Assembly (NCBI RefSeq): GCF_003053745.1
Contig: NZ_QAYE01000001.1
Coordinates: forward strand, 986,752 to 1,050,751
DNA length: 64,000 bases
Reading direction: 5' to 3'
Source: Sphingomonas faeni
Lineage (GTDB): Bacteria; Pseudomonadota; Alphaproteobacteria; Sphingomonadales; Sphingomonadaceae
Every line of letters begins with the position of its first letter. Position 1 is the stretch's first letter. The notes under the pieces are model-generated. The model made no database searches, was not told the DNA's origin, and saw only the letters and a program-made list of their open reading frames with translations. Shown piece after piece: positions 26,613-34,943 of this stretch. The position numbers and the translations under genes are program-made.

Positions 26613-28433
26613 CTAAAGCCCAGCCCCCGCCAGCATTGCCGACGCGCCCTTCTCGGCCTCGTCGGCAAGCCCGCGGAACATGCCGAACAGCTCGCGGCCC
26701 ATGCCGCTAACCGGTGGCGGTATCGCCACCATCTCACGCGTCGCCCACACGTCCGCATCGACGAGCGCCTCGAGCGTACCGTTGACCGCGTCCACCCGGA
26801 TCATGTCGCCATCACGGATCAGCCCGATCGCACCATCGAGCAGCGCCTCAGGCGAGCAATGGATCGCGCACGGCACTTTCCCGCTCGCGCCCGACATCCG
26901 CCCATCGGTGACCAGCGCCACCTTGAACCCACGATTCTGCAACACGCCCAGCGGCGGCGTCAGCTTGTGGAGTTCCGGCATGCCGTTCGCTCGAGGCCCC
27001 TGGAACCGGACGACGACGACGACGTCCTTCTCCAGCTCGCCGCGCTTGAACGCCTCGATCACGTCGAGCTGGTCGTCGAACACCATTGCGGGTGCCTCGA
27101 CGATCCAGCGTTCGCGCTCGACCGCCGACACCTTGATGCACGCGCGGCCGATATTGCCCGCAAGAATCCGCATGCCGCCATCCGGCGAGAACGGCGCGGT
27201 CGCAGGGCGCAGGATCGTCTCGTCGCCGCTGTCCGGCGTATCGCGCCAGCCGAGCGTATCGCCCTCGACCACCGCGGTCTTCGCATAGGCCGACAGGTCC
27301 TCGCCACCGATCGTCATGATGTCGCCGTGCAACAGCCCTTCGCCGAGCAGTTCGCGGATCACATAGGGCATGCCGCCCGCCGCCTCGAACGCGTTCACGT
27401 CCGCCGAGCCGTTGGGATAAACGCGCGCGATGAGCGGTACCGCGCAGGAGAGGCGGTCGAAATCCTCCCAGTCGATGATGATCCCCGCCGCGCGAGCGAT
27501 CGCCGGCACATGGAGCAGATGGTTGGTCGAGCCCCCAGTCGCGAGCAGGCCGACCGCGGCGTTCACGATCGCCTTCTCGTCGACGCAATGCCCGAGCGGC
27601 CGGTACGAATCGCCGCGGGCACCGATCTTCGCCAACCGATGCACCGCCGCCCGCGTCAGCTCCTGGCGCAGCTTGGTGCCCGGATTGACGAACGCCGCGC
27701 CGGGCATGTGGAGGCCCATGACCTCCATCATCATCTGGTTGGTGTTCGCCGTGCCGTAGAAAGTGCACGTGCCCTTCGAATGATACGCGCCGATCTCGGC
27801 CTCGAGCAGCTCGTCGCGCCCAACTAGGCCTTCCGCGAATTTCTCGCGCACCGCCGCCTTCGCCTTGTTAGGCAAGCCGGTCGGCATTGGCCCACCTGGG
27901 ATCAGCACCATTGGCAGATGCCCAAAGCGCAGCGCACCCATCAGCAGGCCGGGGACGATCTTGTCGCAGATCCCGAGCAGCGCCGCGCCCTCGAACGTGC
28001 CGTGGCTCAGCGCGATGGCCGTGCTCAGCGCGATCGTGTCGCGGCTGAACAGTGACAGCTCCATGCCCGGATACCCTTGCGTCACGCCGTCGCACATCGC
28101 CGGCACGCCGCCCGCGACCTGCGCGGTCGCACCGGCCTCACGCGCCCAGACCTTCATCAATTCCGGGTAGCGATAGTAGACGGCGTGGGCCGACAGCATG
28201 TCGTTGTACGCGGTGACGATGCCGATGTTCATGCCGGCATCGGCCTTCATCGCGTCGCGATCTTCCTCGGTCCCGGCATAGGCGTGCGCGAGGTTCGCGC
28301 AGCCGAGACCGGGACGCCGAACCTGCGCCGCCGCCTCGCGCTCGATCAGCGCGAGGTAGGCGGCGCGGCTGTCGCGCGAGCGCTCGATGATCCGGTCGGT
28401 CACCGCGGAGACGACGGCGTTGAGCATCGTCAC
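26613..28433 (-). CDS. edd: Phosphogluconate dehydratase
   Basis: Dehydrates 6-phosphogluconate to KDPG, the signature Entner-Doudoroff step. The 606-residue Fe-S protein belongs to the IlvD/Edd family; motifs include MCDGVTQGYPGMELSLFSRD, CTFYGTANTNQM, TGGSTNHLLH and TDGRMSGASGKVPCAIH. The length and GLGCANLAHAYA N-terminus separate it from IlvD. Its start overlaps the pgl stop by four bases. Confidence 0.96.
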   Translation of the reverse strand: MTMLNAVVSAVTDRIIERSRDSRAAYLALIEREAAAQVRRPGLGCANLAHAYAGTEEDRDAMKADAGMNIGIVTAYNDMLSAHAVYYRYPELMKVWAREAGATAQVAGGVPAMCDGVTQGYPGMELSLFSRDTIALSTAIALSHGTFEGAALLGICDKIVPGLLMGALRFGHLPMVLIPGGPMPTGLPNKAKAAVREKFAEGLVGRDELLEAEIGAYHSKGTCTFYGTANTNQMMMEVMGLHMPGAAFVNPGTKLRQELTRAAVHRLAKIGARGDSYRPLGHCVDEKAIVNAAVGLLATGGSTNHLLHVPAIARAAGIIIDWEDFDRLSCAVPLIARVYPNGSADVNAFEAAGGMPYVIRELLGEGLLHGDIMTIGGEDLSAYAKTAVVEGDTLGWRDTPDSGDETILRPATAPFSPDGGMRILAGNIGRACIKVSAVERERWIVEAPAMVFDDQLDVIEAFKRGELEKDVVVVVRFQGPRANGMPELHKLTPPLGVLQNRGFKVALVTDGRMSGASGKVPCAIHCSPEALLDGAIGLIRDGDMIRVDAVNGTLEALVDADVWATREMVAIPPPVSGMGRELFGMFRGLADEAEKGASAMLAGAGL

Positions 28434-29134
28434 GGCGCCCAGTGCACGTCGACCGGCAGCTCGACCTCAGCCAGTACGCGGCCGATCGGGTAGGACGACG
28501 ACGGTCCCTGTTCGATCGCCTGCTCGAGGACCTTCTTCTTCGCGTCGCCGGTGATCATGATCATCAGCGCCTTCGACGAAGCGATCGCCGCCGCCGAGAG
28601 CGTCACGCGGGCCAGCGGCGCCTCGGGCGGGAGCGGATCGGGCATCACACCCAGTGCACGACGTTCCTTGGGACCGCTCAGCGCCTCGTCGTAATCCGGG
28701 CCGGGGAAGATCGACGCGGTGTGTCCGTCGCCGCCCATGCCGAGCAGGCAGAAGTCGAGCGGCCAGTGCAGGTCCTGCATCAGCGCATCCGCCGAACGAC
28801 CGGCAGCCTTGTAGTCCGACATCGCCTCGGGGACGATCGGCTTCACGCGCGCACCCTTGGGGAGGAAGATCTTCGCCAGCGCGGTCACGTTGGACAGTGG
28901 ATCGCCGAGCTTCACGATCCGCTCGTCGCCGGGGATGATCGTGACCTTCTTCCAGTCGAGCTTCGCCTGCGCCAGCTTCTCGTACGCAGCGAACGGCGTC
29001 TTGCCGCCCGCCAGTGCGATCACCGCCGAGCCGCGCGCGTCGAGTGCGCTCTCAATGACGAACTGGATATCGCCTGCGACCGCGTTGGCGAGCTCGCCCG
29101 CGTCGTCATATTCCCACCATTCGATTTCGGTCAT
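28430..29134 (-). CDS. pgl: 6-phosphogluconolactonase
   Basis: Hydrolyses 6-phosphogluconolactone made by Zwf. The 234-residue DevB-type protein shows ALAGGKTPFAAYEKLA, IPGDERIV, and GMGGDGHTASIFPG. Located between zwf and edd; AAGGAAAGATCG precedes the ATG. Confidence 0.95.
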   Translation of the reverse strand: MTEIEWWEYDDAGELANAVAGDIQFVIESALDARGSAVIALAGGKTPFAAYEKLAQAKLDWKKVTIIPGDERIVKLGDPLSNVTALAKIFLPKGARVKPIVPEAMSDYKAAGRSADALMQDLHWPLDFCLLGMGGDGHTASIFPGPDYDEALSGPKERRALGVMPDPLPPEAPLARVTLSAAAIASSKALMIMITGDAKKKVLEQAIEQGPSSSYPIGRVLAEVELPVDVHWAP

Positions 29135-29183
29135 TCGATCTTTCCTTGAAAACCTTTGGGAGGGGTGTTCCCTCCCCGAAAAC

Positions 29184-30647
29184 TCAGTCGTCCTGCCAGG
29201 TCACGCCGTCGCGCTCGGTCAGCGCGATCGCGGCCGACGGGCCCCAGCTACCCGAGGCATAGCTCTTGGGCTTCATCGCGTTGGCCTTCCAGCCCTCGCG
29301 GATCGCATCGATCCAGGTCCATTGCGCCTCGACCTCGTCACGGCGCACGAACAGCGTCTGGTCGCCCTCGATCAGGTCGAGCAGCAGCCGCTCATACGCG
29401 ATCCGCCGGCGCGAGCCTGCAAACTCGGCATCCATGCTCAGGTTCAGTGGCACTTCGCGGAGGCGGACGCCCTCGCGGTCGAGCCCCGGCTCCTTCGCCA
29501 TCACCAGCAGCTGGATATATTCCTCCGGCTGCAGGCGGATGATCAGCATGTTGGGCTGGAGCAACCCGCCACGCCCTGCGAACATTGAGTGCGGGACCGC
29601 CTTGAACTGGATCGCGATCTCGCTGCGGCGCGTGGCCATGCGCTTGCCGGTGCGCAGGTAGAACGGCACGCCCTGCCAGCGCCAGTTGTCGACATGCGCC
29701 TTGATCGCGACGAACGTCTCGGTGGTAGACGGTTGGCCGAGTTCGTCGGAGTAGCTCTTGACGAACTTCCCCTTTACCGCGCCTTCGCCGTACTGGCCGG
29801 TGACCGTGACGTGCGGCACTTCCTCGGGCTTGATCATGCGCAGCGAGCGGAACACCTTCGACTTTTCGTCGCGGACGTCGGTGCCCTCGAAGCGCGCGGG
29901 GGGCTCCATCGCGATCAGCGCGAGCAACTGGAGCATGTGGTTGGCGACCATGTCGCGCAACGCACCCGCGGTCTCGTAATAGCCTGCGCGCTCTTCGAGC
30001 CCGACGGTCTCCGAGATCGTGATCTGGACGTTGTCGATCCCTTGCGCGTTCCACACCGGCTCGAAGAACGAGTTGCCGAAGCGCAGCGCGAGGATGTTCT
30101 GGACGGTTTCCTTGCCGAGATAATGATCGATCCGATAGGTCCGGTCCTCCGGAAAAGCCTTCGCCACCGAATCGTTGATCTCGCGGCTCGTCTCCAGGTC
30201 GTAGCCAAGCGGCTTTTCGAGGCCGACGCGGACGGTCTCGCCAGCAAGCCCAACCTTGTGCAGTCCCTCGATTGCGGCCTCGAACAGCGACGGCGCGGTC
30301 GACAGGTAGATCGCCAGACCGCCGGAGATATCGCCGATCTTGTCCGCCAGCGGCTGGAAGCTCGCAGGGTCTGACAGGTCGGTCGGCTGATAGAAGATCC
30401 GGTCGAGGAACGTCCCGATCGCGCCTTCGTCCTTGCGATCCTCGGGCAGGAACTCGTCGAGCGCCTTTTTGGCGAACTTGCGGTAATCCTTGTCGTCATG
30501 CTCGTGACGCGCGGCGCCGGTGATCGTCAGTTCCTCGGGCAGCAACCCATCGGCGTGCAGGCCATAGAGCGACGGCAGCAGCATGCGCTGTGCGAGATCG
30601 CCGGTCGCGCCGAACAGGAGCAGCTTGGCTACGGGATTACGGTGCAT
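29184..30647 (-). CDS. zwf: Glucose-6-phosphate dehydrogenase
   Basis: Oxidises glucose 6-phosphate with NAD(P)+ at the entry to the Entner-Doudoroff and pentose-phosphate routes. The 487-residue protein has the nucleotide motif GATGDLAQRMLLPSLY, the active-site RIDHYLGKETVQN and EKPLGYDLETS. GGAGC lies upstream of the ATG. First sugar gene of the cluster, 45 bp behind argC. Confidence 0.96.
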   Translation of the reverse strand: MHRNPVAKLLLFGATGDLAQRMLLPSLYGLHADGLLPEELTITGAARHEHDDKDYRKFAKKALDEFLPEDRKDEGAIGTFLDRIFYQPTDLSDPASFQPLADKIGDISGGLAIYLSTAPSLFEAAIEGLHKVGLAGETVRVGLEKPLGYDLETSREINDSVAKAFPEDRTYRIDHYLGKETVQNILALRFGNSFFEPVWNAQGIDNVQITISETVGLEERAGYYETAGALRDMVANHMLQLLALIAMEPPARFEGTDVRDEKSKVFRSLRMIKPEEVPHVTVTGQYGEGAVKGKFVKSYSDELGQPSTTETFVAIKAHVDNWRWQGVPFYLRTGKRMATRRSEIAIQFKAVPHSMFAGRGGLLQPNMLIIRLQPEEYIQLLVMAKEPGLDREGVRLREVPLNLSMDAEFAGSRRRIAYERLLLDLIEGDQTLFVRRDEVEAQWTWIDAIREGWKANAMKPKSYASGSWGPSAAIALTERDGVTWQDD

Positions 30648-30692
30648 GAAAGCTCCTGGATTTGGCGATGGACCGGGCGGAAAACGCCGGTC

Positions 30693-31616
30693 CTAGAAAA
30701 CGAGGCCGGCTACGGGATCGACCCCGGCCATGATGTTGAGGTTCTGGACCGCGGCACCGCCGGCACCCTTGCCCAGATTGTCGAGCGTCGCGACCAGCCG
30801 CGCATGACCGACAGCGTCATTGCCGCAGACCCGCAGCGTCAGCCGATCGGTCCCTGCGTTCTCCTCGATATCGACAGAGCCGATGTCGCCGGGGGCAACC
30901 GAGACTAGCTTCGAGCCATCGAACGCAGCGCGCAGTACGTCTTCGATCGCCGCGAGCGTCGGGCGGCCGGGCAGGGCGTGGAGGTGCAACGGCACTTCGA
31001 CGACCATGCCGCGATAGGTGTTCGCCACGGCAGGCGCGAAGATAGGCGCGTGCGTTAGGCCCGCATGCTGCGTCATCTCGGCGATATGCTTGTGCGCGAG
31101 GCCTAGTGCGTAGGCCCGGAAGGCCGTCGCCGGCTCGCCATTCTCGAACGCCGCGATCATCGCCTTGCCGCCACCGGAGTAACCCGAGGTCGCGTTGACG
31201 CTCAGCGGGATGTCGGCGGGGATGAGACCGGCCGAGACGAGAGGCGCGACGAGCGCGAGGAAACCGGTGGGGTAGCAGCCGGGGTTCGACACGCGCATCG
31301 CGGTCGAGATCTTCTCCGCTTGGCCCGGCAGTTCGGGGAAGCCGTAGGTCCAGCCGGCAGCGACCCGGTGTGCGCTCGATGCGTCGATCACGCGGGTGCG
31401 CGCATTGTCGATCAGCGTGACGGCTTCGCGCGATGCGTCGTCCGGCAGGCAGAGGATGACGAAATCGGCATCGTTGAGCGCCTCTCGCCGTGCCGCCGGA
31501 TCCTTGCGCCGATCCTCCGCCAGCAACGCCAGCGTGATGTCGGTCCGCCCGGCAAGCCGTTCACGGATCTCAAGGCCGGTAGTGCCGACGGCGCCATCAA
31601 TGAAGACTGTAGTCAT
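30693..31616 (-). CDS. argC: N-acetyl-gamma-glutamyl-phosphate reductase
   Basis: NADPH-dependent third step of arginine synthesis. The 307-residue protein is of the shorter type 2 ArgC group: VFIDGAVGTTGLEIRERL at the N-terminus, catalytic Cys in VSNPGCYPTGFLAL, and YSGGGKAMI. Its ATG overlaps the stop of the upstream SH3-domain gene by four bases, and zwf follows on the same strand. Confidence 0.92.
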   Translation of the reverse strand: MTTVFIDGAVGTTGLEIRERLAGRTDITLALLAEDRRKDPAARREALNDADFVILCLPDDASREAVTLIDNARTRVIDASSAHRVAAGWTYGFPELPGQAEKISTAMRVSNPGCYPTGFLALVAPLVSAGLIPADIPLSVNATSGYSGGGKAMIAAFENGEPATAFRAYALGLAHKHIAEMTQHAGLTHAPIFAPAVANTYRGMVVEVPLHLHALPGRPTLAAIEDVLRAAFDGSKLVSVAPGDIGSVDIEENAGTDRLTLRVCGNDAVGHARLVATLDNLGKGAGGAAVQNLNIMAGVDPVAGLVF

Positions 31617-31993
31617 GCTGTGTCTGTTGCCGAAAGATCGAGTGCTTCCGCCGCAACATACCCGACCAGCCCGCTCGGGCGCGCAACGCCCCAGGCGGAA
31701 ACGCCGGCAATTTCCAGCACTTCGAAACTGTCGCCGGGCTTGAGGTCGACCATCGTATCGCTCGCTTCGTCTCGTCCGCTGCGCAACAAAGCTGTGCGCG
31801 CGACGGGCCGTATCATCGGCACGGCATAGTGTGGAGCGAATACGTATTCGGCGAGGCGAATGTCGGCGATATCGCGGCGAACCGCGTGCGTACGCGGGTC
31901 GAGGTCGACCGAGCGGCCCGTCAGCGAAAAGCTCGTGCGGGCCTGGTCGTCGAACGGCTCAAGCGTGAGCGGCTGCCCGGCCACCAGATCCAC
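31613..31993 (-). CDS. SH3-like domain protein
   Basis: Small protein of about 126 residues. The C-terminal part (TALLRSGRDEASDTMVDLKP, GDSFEVLEIAGVSAWGVA, GLVGYVAAEAL) looks like a bacterial SH3 fold; the N-terminal part is a family-specific region (RLAEYVFAPHYAVP). No signal peptide is evident, and the start is uncertain: GTG at 31993 is preferred because it limits overlap with the MarR gene to 35 bp, but the frame stays open to 32134. Translationally coupled to argC. Role unknown. Confidence 0.6.
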   Translation of the reverse strand: MDLVAGQPLTLEPFDDQARTSFSLTGRSVDLDPRTHAVRRDIADIRLAEYVFAPHYAVPMIRPVARTALLRSGRDEASDTMVDLKPGDSFEVLEIAGVSAWGVARPSGLVGYVAAEALDLSATDTA

Positions 31994-32330
31994 TGCCAGC
32001 GCCGGCTGGGGCGGGGCCGTCGCCGATGAATTGCCCGAACTCTTCAAGAAAATCTGCCCCTTCGGTCGTGCGCGCGACGAAGATGTTGCGCTTGTCGCTA
32101 TCGTCGCGTTGCCGGCGCAGATAGCCGAGGGCACCCAATCTGTTCAAGGCGCGCGTAACGACAGGCTTCGATACGTTGAGCGCACGGGCAAGGCCACGCA
32201 CCGTGTGCGGCCCCGGTTTGAGATAAACGAGCAGAAGAAGCGCCATCTGACGATTGGTCAGATCGGGTTCACCCGAGCGGACGTAATCCACCAGAGCGGT
32301 CATCCAGGTCGATAAGGTATTGGCTGCCAT
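31959..32330 (-). CDS. MarR family transcriptional regulator
   Basis: 123-residue winged-helix protein: LTNRQMALLLLVYLKPGPHT, recognition helix segment NVSKPVVTRALNRLGALGYL and the wing RRQRDDSDKRNIFVA, as in MarR proteins. The tail is Gly/Ala-rich (GAGSGSGGRAAAHA). Start taken at MAANTLSTWMTAL; upstream in-frame ATGs at 32384 and 32393 are possible. It heads the MarR-SH3-argC-zwf-pgl-edd-glk-eda strand run and could regulate part of it; that is inference. Confidence 0.75.
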   Translation of the reverse strand: MAANTLSTWMTALVDYVRSGEPDLTNRQMALLLLVYLKPGPHTVRGLARALNVSKPVVTRALNRLGALGYLRRQRDDSDKRNIFVARTTEGADFLEEFGQFIGDGPAPAGAGSGSGGRAAAHA

Positions 32331-32549
32331 TGATGCCACAGCGTTGATCCGCCATCTGAATTTATGTGCACGATACCCAGTCATGAGCGTCATTACGGGT
32401 TCACAACGCCGCCCGGACGTCATGTTTCCGTAGTTTTGCGATTGGCTTGCGATATGCGGAGGCAGCGCCACGGTCGATCGCCCGGTTGATCGAAACCGCG
32501 ACGTCGCCTATGTGCGCGCCTTCGCAAAAGTTCCGGGGTTTTCCGCGCA

Positions 32550-32945
32550 ATGTTCGCCTTTCTGCTCGTCATCCACGCGATCATCGCGGCCGCCCTCGTC
32601 ACGGTGATCCTCATGCAGCGTTCGGAAGGCGGCGGTCTGGGCATGGGCGGCAGTCCGTCGGGTCTGATGTCGGCCCGCGGCGCGGCCGATTTCCTGACCC
32701 GCGCGACCGGCGTCCTGGCGACGATGTTCGTGCTGTTCTCGATCCTGCTCGCGGTTCTCGCGGCGAATCACCGCACCACCACGATCGACACGTCGCTCGC
32801 CCGCACCCCGGCGGCGGCAACGGCCGTTCCGACCGCGCAGCCCAAGGGTGATGCGGCTCCGTTCGCCGGTGGCGCCGAGAATGCCGGCGTTCCCGCCGGC
32901 ACGACCAAGCCAGCCGACAACGGCGCGGTCCCGCTAGCCAACTAA
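32550..32945 (+). CDS. secG: Preprotein translocase subunit SecG
   Basis: Small membrane subunit of the SecYEG channel. 131 residues: first helix MFAFLLVIHAIIAAALVTVI, the conserved MQRSEGGGLGMGG loop, second helix VLATMFVLFSILLAVLA, then an Ala/Pro-rich tail. The pair secG-pyrG is a frequent arrangement in alphaproteobacteria. Confidence 0.94.
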   Translation: MFAFLLVIHAIIAAALVTVILMQRSEGGGLGMGGSPSGLMSARGAADFLTRATGVLATMFVLFSILLAVLAANHRTTTIDTSLARTPAAATAVPTAQPKGDAAPFAGGAENAGVPAGTTKPADNGAVPLAN

Positions 32946-32965
32946 ATACTCCTTTCGCCGATAAA

Positions 32966-32993
32966 AGCACCCTGCGTGATCCGCGGGTGCTTG
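32966..32993 (+). terminator. Hairpin between secG and pyrG
   Basis: AAGCACCC / GGGTGCTT stem of 8 bp with a 12-base loop, about 20 bp after secG and 37 bp before pyrG. There is no good T-tract, so it may be a weak terminator or an mRNA-processing hairpin. Confidence 0.45.
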
Positions 32994-33029
32994 TCGTTCG
33001 TCCTCAACACACGCTACGAGACTCTTCCC

Positions 33030-34664
33030 ATGGCTCGGTACATTTTCATCACCGGGGGCGTGGTTTCGTCGCTCGGTAAAGGTCTCATGGCGGCATCGCT
33101 TGCCGCTCTCCTCCAGGCACGCGGATATACCGTCAGGATTCGGAAGTTCGATCCGTATCTTAACGTCGATCCCGGCACGATGTCGCCGTATCAGCACGGC
33201 GAGGTCTACGTCACCGACGACGGTGCCGAGACCGACCTCGACCTCGGCCATTACGAGCGCTTCACCGGCGTTCCCTCGCGCCAGTCGGACAACGTCACCT
33301 CGGGCCGCATCTATCAGCAGATCATCACGCGCGAGCGTCGCGGCGATTATCTCGGTGCGACCGTGCAGGTCATCCCGCACGTCACCGACGCGATCAAGGC
33401 GTTCGCGCGCGCCGAGACCGACGGCATCGATTTCATCCTCTGCGAGATCGGCGGCACCGTCGGCGATATCGAATCGCTCCCGTTCATCGAGGCGATTCGC
33501 CAGCTGAAGAACGAGGAAGGTCGCGGCAACGCGATCAGCATCCACGTGACGTTGGTGCCGTACATCGCGGCTGCGGGTGAGCTGAAGACCAAGCCGACGC
33601 AGCATTCGGTCCGCGAACTCGCGGCGCTGGGCGTGCAGCCGGACGTGCTGGTGTGCCGCTGCGAACACCCGCTGCCGCCGTCGGAGCGCGCCAAGATCGC
33701 GTTGTTCTGCAACGTCCCCGCGAGCGCGGTCATTCCCGCGCTCGACGCGAAGAGCATCTATGCAGTGCCGCTTCAGTATCACGGCGAAGGCCTCGACATC
33801 GAAGTGCTGCGCGCGTTCGGGATCGAACCCGCCGAGGCGCCCGACCTGTCGCGCTGGACCGAGATCATGGACCGCCTGACCAATCCTCAGGGCGAGGTCA
33901 CGATCGGCGTGGTCGGCAAATATGTCGGGCTCCAGGATGCATACAAGTCGCTCAATGAAGCGCTGGTCCATGGCGGCATCGCGAATCGGGTGAAGGTCAA
34001 CGTCCGCTGGATCGACGCCGAGCTGTTCGAGAATGCCGAAAGCGACATCGCGGGCCAGCTCGAGCCGTGCGACGCGATCCTCGTCCCCGGCGCGTTCGGC
34101 GAGCGTGGCGCGGAGGGCAAGATCGCGTCGGTGAAGTTCGCGCGCGAGCGGAAGATCCCGTATTTCGGGATCTGCTTCGGGATGCAGATGGCCTGCGTCG
34201 AGGGCGCGCGCGATCTCGCCGGCATCCCCAATGCATCGTCGACCGAGTTCGGCCCGACCGACGAGCCGGTGGTCGGCATGATCACGGAATGGATGGGCCG
34301 CGAAGGCCTCGAAACGCGTGCGGCCGAGGGCGACATGGGCGGCACGATGCGGCTCGGCGCCTATGACGCGAAGCTCACCGGCAACAGCGTGGTCGCGTCG
34401 ATCTATGGCGGCACCGAGATTTCGGAGCGCCATCGTCACCGTTACGAGGTCAACACCGGGTACAAGGAAGCGCTCGAACAGGGCGGCCTCGTCTTCTCCG
34501 GCATGTCACCCGACGGCACGCTCCCCGAGATCGTCGAACGCCCCGACCACCCCTGGTTCGTCGGCGTCCAGTTCCATCCTGAGCTGAAGAGCAAGCCGTT
34601 CGACCCGCATCCCCTGTTCGCCAGCTTCATCGAAGCCGCGGTCAAGCAGAGCCGCCTGGTCTAA
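33030..34664 (+). CDS. pyrG: CTP synthase
   Basis: Glutamine-dependent amination of UTP to CTP. The 544-residue protein starts [19 protein letters not shown], the invariant N-terminus, so an in-frame start 54 bases upstream is rejected. The synthetase domain covers about 1-270 and the class I glutaminase domain about 290-544, with the nucleophile Cys in [12 protein letters not shown] and the His in [12 protein letters not shown]. Confidence 0.97.
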   Translation: MARYIFITGGVVSSLGKGLMAASLAALLQARGYTVRIRKFDPYLNVDPGTMSPYQHGEVYVTDDGAETDLDLGHYERFTGVPSRQSDNVTSGRIYQQIITRERRGDYLGATVQVIPHVTDAIKAFARAETDGIDFILCEIGGTVGDIESLPFIEAIRQLKNEEGRGNAISIHVTLVPYIAAAGELKTKPTQHSVRELAALGVQPDVLVCRCEHPLPPSERAKIALFCNVPASAVIPALDAKSIYAVPLQYHGEGLDIEVLRAFGIEPAEAPDLSRWTEIMDRLTNPQGEVTIGVVGKYVGLQDAYKSLNEALVHGGIANRVKVNVRWIDAELFENAESDIAGQLEPCDAILVPGAFGERGAEGKIASVKFARERKIPYFGICFGMQMACVEGARDLAGIPNASSTEFGPTDEPVVGMITEWMGREGLETRAAEGDMGGTMRLGAYDAKLTGNSVVASIYGGTEISERHRHRYEVNTGYKEALEQGGLVFSGMSPDGTLPEIVERPDHPWFVGVQFHPELKSKPFDPHPLFASFIEAAVKQSRLV

Positions 34665-34669
34665 CTTTC

Positions 34670-34795
34670 GATCCTCCCCCGCAAGGGGGAGGTGGCTGGC
34701 TCTTGCCAGACGGAGGGGGCGGTAAGCGAACCTCTGTTTCGTGGTCCTCCCCCTCCGTCACCTTCGGTGCCACCTCCCCCTGGCGGGGGAGGATC
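34670..34795. repeat. Compound inverted repeat family D
   Basis: GATCCTCCCCCGCAAGGGGG, AGGTGGC, an inner GACGGAGGGGG arm, a spacer, then CCCCCTCCGTCA, GCCACCTCCCCC, GGGGGAGGATC. Nested stems give a ~126-bp cruciform right after pyrG. The remaining ~150 bp up to the TonB receptor gene hold no visible gene. Confidence 0.75.
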
Positions 34796-34943
34796 AGATC
34801 CTGAGCCTGAATTCCGCATTCCGGCCTGAAAGTCTGAACCACGAACGCCACGAAGCCGCGCTTTCCGCCACCCAAGACATGCTCGCATTGAATATCCCCT
34901 GAATTGCTAGACTTTGCGCGGCGAGGTTCAGGGGAAAACATTC

